A DNA stretch of 24,934 nucleotides from Thermococcus sp. (GTDB lineage Archaea; Methanobacteriota_B; Thermococci; Thermococcales; Thermococcaceae), in NCBI GenBank assembly GCA_027023165.1, contig JALVWX010000236.1, forward strand, positions 1-24,934, read 5' to 3'. Below the pieces are notes generated by a model. The model did not search any database. It was given only the letters and a program-made list of their open reading frames with translations, and was not told the origin of the DNA. Positions 24,052 through 24,934 of this stretch are shown here, one piece after another (positions within the stretch are counted from its first letter, which is position 1; each line of letters starts with the position of its first letter). The position numbers and the translations under genes are program-made.

Positions 24052-24115
24052 CACCTCAGGTGGGGATAATGTCATCATCTCGATATCAGGAGGGATGACA
24101 CTCCTCATCGGTTGG
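24052..24115 (-). ncRNA. Candidate C/D-box guide sRNA in the leader of the 23579-24046 gene
   Basis: Minus strand: C box CCGATGA (24105-24111, deviating from RUGAUGA at its first two bases), a 15-nt guide GGAGTGTCATCCCTC (24090-24104), D' box CTGA (24086-24089), a 7-nt gap, perfect C' box ATGATGA (24072-24078), a 12-nt guide CATTATCCCCAC (24060-24071) and D box CTGA (24056-24059). The C'-D half is textbook; the C-D' half is looser. A TATA-like AAAATAAAG (24139-24147) lies about 30 bp before the C box. The D box runs straight into the AGGTGGT ribosome binding site of the downstream gene, as in the RNA at 13371-13422. Confidence 0.6.
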
Positions 24116-24126
24116 CCAAGCAAAAA

Positions 24127-24148
24127 GCCCTATTCGGGCTTTATTTTC
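24127..24148 (-). promoter_or_regulatory. TATA-plus-palindrome element upstream of the second C/D RNA
   Basis: Minus strand: AAAATAAAG followed by AAGCCCGAATAGGGCTT, an inverted repeat with 6-bp arms. Block 24127-24147 matches 10153-10173 at 20 of 21 positions. A run of T follows on the minus strand and a T-rich run on the plus strand, so it could also be a two-way terminator. Confidence 0.45.
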
Positions 24149-24242
24149 GAAACGAAGCCCAATTACAGGAGTAGGCATCATCGGTTAACACCCCACCGTC
24201 ATCCCTCACTTGCATACTTAATTTTGAAAGAGGGTTAATAAG

Positions 24243-24263
24243 CTTTTGTTTCCAAAACAAAAG
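24243..24263. repeat. Inverted repeat in the AT-rich gap
   Basis: CTTTTGTTT and AAACAAAAG are 9-bp arms around three bases. No coding context; it may be a weak terminator or an operator. With the iterated motifs and the hairpin at 24127-24148 it lies in a 532-bp stretch (24047-24578) that has no confident protein gene. Confidence 0.4.
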
Positions 24264-24428
24264 GAATCTACAGGACCCACTTTCCTGTCATCGGTTCACT
24301 CATCCAAATACAATGCAGCCTCGCAATTTCTCTAGCAAAAGAGAAACAGCTCTTATTGTCCTACCAAACAATTCTCTATGAATTTTTCACACTACCTTAA
24401 GATGAGAAAGCTCATAAGCGGTGATAGC

Positions 24429-24547
24429 TTGAATTTCTGGCGGGTCACAAGACCGGTAGTTATTTTTTTACTAAGGCTCTCGATATGGGACTAAGAATCA
24501 TGGGAATAAAGGCGTTAAGGAATACTGAGACTGGAATAAATACTTAA
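24429..24547 (+). pseudogene. Possible degenerate small ORF
   Basis: TTG 24429, preceded by GGTGAT (24420-24425), reads MNFWRVTRPVVIFLLRLSIW then a stop at 24492. One extra T in the T7 run at about 24462-24468 would shift it to FFTKALDMGLRIMGIKALRN and an end at 24547, a 39-residue protein. The good ribosome binding site and coherent second frame suggest a decayed or mis-sequenced small gene. Family unknown. Confidence 0.3.
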
Positions 24548-24562
24548 AAATCTAAAATACTA
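24542..24562 (+). promoter_or_regulatory. Promoter of the right-edge membrane-protein gene
   Basis: ACTTAAAAATCTAAAATAC is the only strong TATA-like stretch before ATG 24579 and would give a very short leader containing GAGTGAT. Confidence 0.45.
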
Positions 24563-24578
24563 ACTTAGAGTGATCCCT

Positions 24579-24934
24579 ATGATGTCTAGTTTAGCTGATA
24601 TCATACTCCAATCCCTTGAGATATTCTCACCAGAAAACAAAAAGAAGCTGATCTTTGCTTTAACAATACTTCAAATCATGGCTCTCTACATTTTAACATT
24701 CCAGATCTATTCTCCATGGTTCCCAAGTGCATTTGCAGTAATAACTTTTCTAAGCTTCCTTTATCTTGAATCCAAAAAGCAAACTGATACCTTGTTTAAT
24801 GTGAACTTTTTTGAGTTTTTAATTCACTTCCTTGAGGATTTTGAACGCAATTTTGGAATTGACATCCTAGCAGAAAAAGATGAGATGATCAAGCTCCTAT
24901 CCGAGCGTACACAGGACCTAATACGCCAAGGTGG
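24579..24934 (+). CDS. Membrane protein of unknown function, truncated by the right edge
   Basis: The visible 118 residues start MMSSLADIILQSLEIFSPEN. Two hydrophobic segments follow closely (about residues 25-45, LIFALTILQIMALYILTFQI, and 50-65, AFAVITFLSFLYLE), then a charged segment predicted to be cytosolic (FFEFLIHFLEDFERNFGIDI, then KLLSERTQDLI). GTGAT at 24570-24574 precedes ATG 24579; ATG 24582 is the alternative. Codon use is clearly richer in A and T than in the core genes to the left, suggesting a transferred segment that begins in the 24047-24578 gap and continues beyond the window. No family is recognised and the C-terminus is missing. Confidence 0.7.
   Translation, partial: MMSSLADIILQSLEIFSPENKKKLIFALTILQIMALYILTFQIYSPWFPSAFAVITFLSFLYLESKKQTDTLFNVNFFEFLIHFLEDFERNFGIDILAEKDEMIKLLSERTQDLIRQG

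Larger units (their letters stand above)
24087..24296 (+). repeat. Three iterations of CAGGA-N(7-13)-TCATCGGTT
   Basis: Copies lie at 24087-24113, 24166-24186 and 24271-24296. Each begins CAGGA and ends TCATCGGTT; the inner part differs in length and sequence. The third contains the hairpin CAGGA-N7-TCCTG, and the first AGGAG-N8-CTCCT. On the minus strand each starts AACCGATGA, which in the first copy is the C box of the RNA candidate. Function unknown. Confidence 0.55.

Noticed and set aside
24087..24296. CRISPR array
   Set aside because: The iterated units share only their short ends, with unequal spacing and no constant repeat of 25-37 bp; no cas genes are present.
24300..24395. Minus-strand stretch reading RELFGRTIRAVSLLLEKLRG
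   Set aside because: Protein-like, but it is only about 30 codons, lies between in-frame stops and has no start codon with a ribosome binding site; perhaps a gene remnant.

Overview
The window is core chromosome of a hyperthermophilic euryarchaeon of the order Thermococcales, most likely a Thermococcus. The evidence is a 444-residue type III RuBisCO, a 67-residue archaeal histone, TFB, a Phr-type heat-shock repressor, Dph6, Gar1, archaeal phosphopantothenate synthetase, BRE/TATA promoters and GGTG(A/G)-type ribosome binding sites. Gene order around myo-inositol kinase, gar1, tfb, phosphoesterase, histone, rbcL and phr resembles T. kodakarensis as I remember it. I could not run a comparison.

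Left part (1-2018): a bifunctional di-myo-inositol-phosphate gene on the minus strand runs off the edge and is split by a one-base frame change near 796. It diverges from dph6.

Accessory island (about 2020-7516): this stretch is more AT-rich and has its own promoter. It encodes two overlapping genes that I cannot assign to a known system. The first is an about 800-residue protein of unknown family whose reading frame is broken between 3474 and 3694. The second is a 1009-residue protein with an N-terminal PD-(D/E)xK nuclease motif and an SF2-type helicase whose Walker A ends in GKN. This pair is the best candidate for an undescribed system, plausibly defence against mobile DNA.

Middle (7536-14287): a large Thr-rich-linker lipoprotein lies divergent to an ABC ATPase/permease pair. 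A leftward block follows, with an Mth938-like protein, a Nudix hydrolase and a PfkB kinase that fits myo-inositol 3-kinase. A C/D-box guide RNA sits in the leader of the Nudix gene.

Information-processing and carbon block (14408-19538): gar1-tfb-phosphoesterase form an operon, followed by histone (minus), rbcL, thymidine kinase and the Phr-like repressor. RuBisCO and thymidine kinase both belong to nucleotide salvage.

Right part (19617-24934): a leaderless HTH regulator converges on phosphopantothenate synthetase, followed by an Nfn/SudBA-type flavoprotein pair. Next comes a small unknown protein on the minus strand whose leader carries a second C/D-box RNA candidate. A 532-bp AT-rich gap holds three iterated motifs, a hairpin and a degenerate small ORF, and a truncated membrane-protein gene ends the window.

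Two themes link separate loci. In two places a C/D-box RNA ends with its D box touching the ribosome binding site of the next gene. A near-identical TATA-plus-palindrome element occurs upstream of the lipoprotein gene and upstream of the second of these RNAs.
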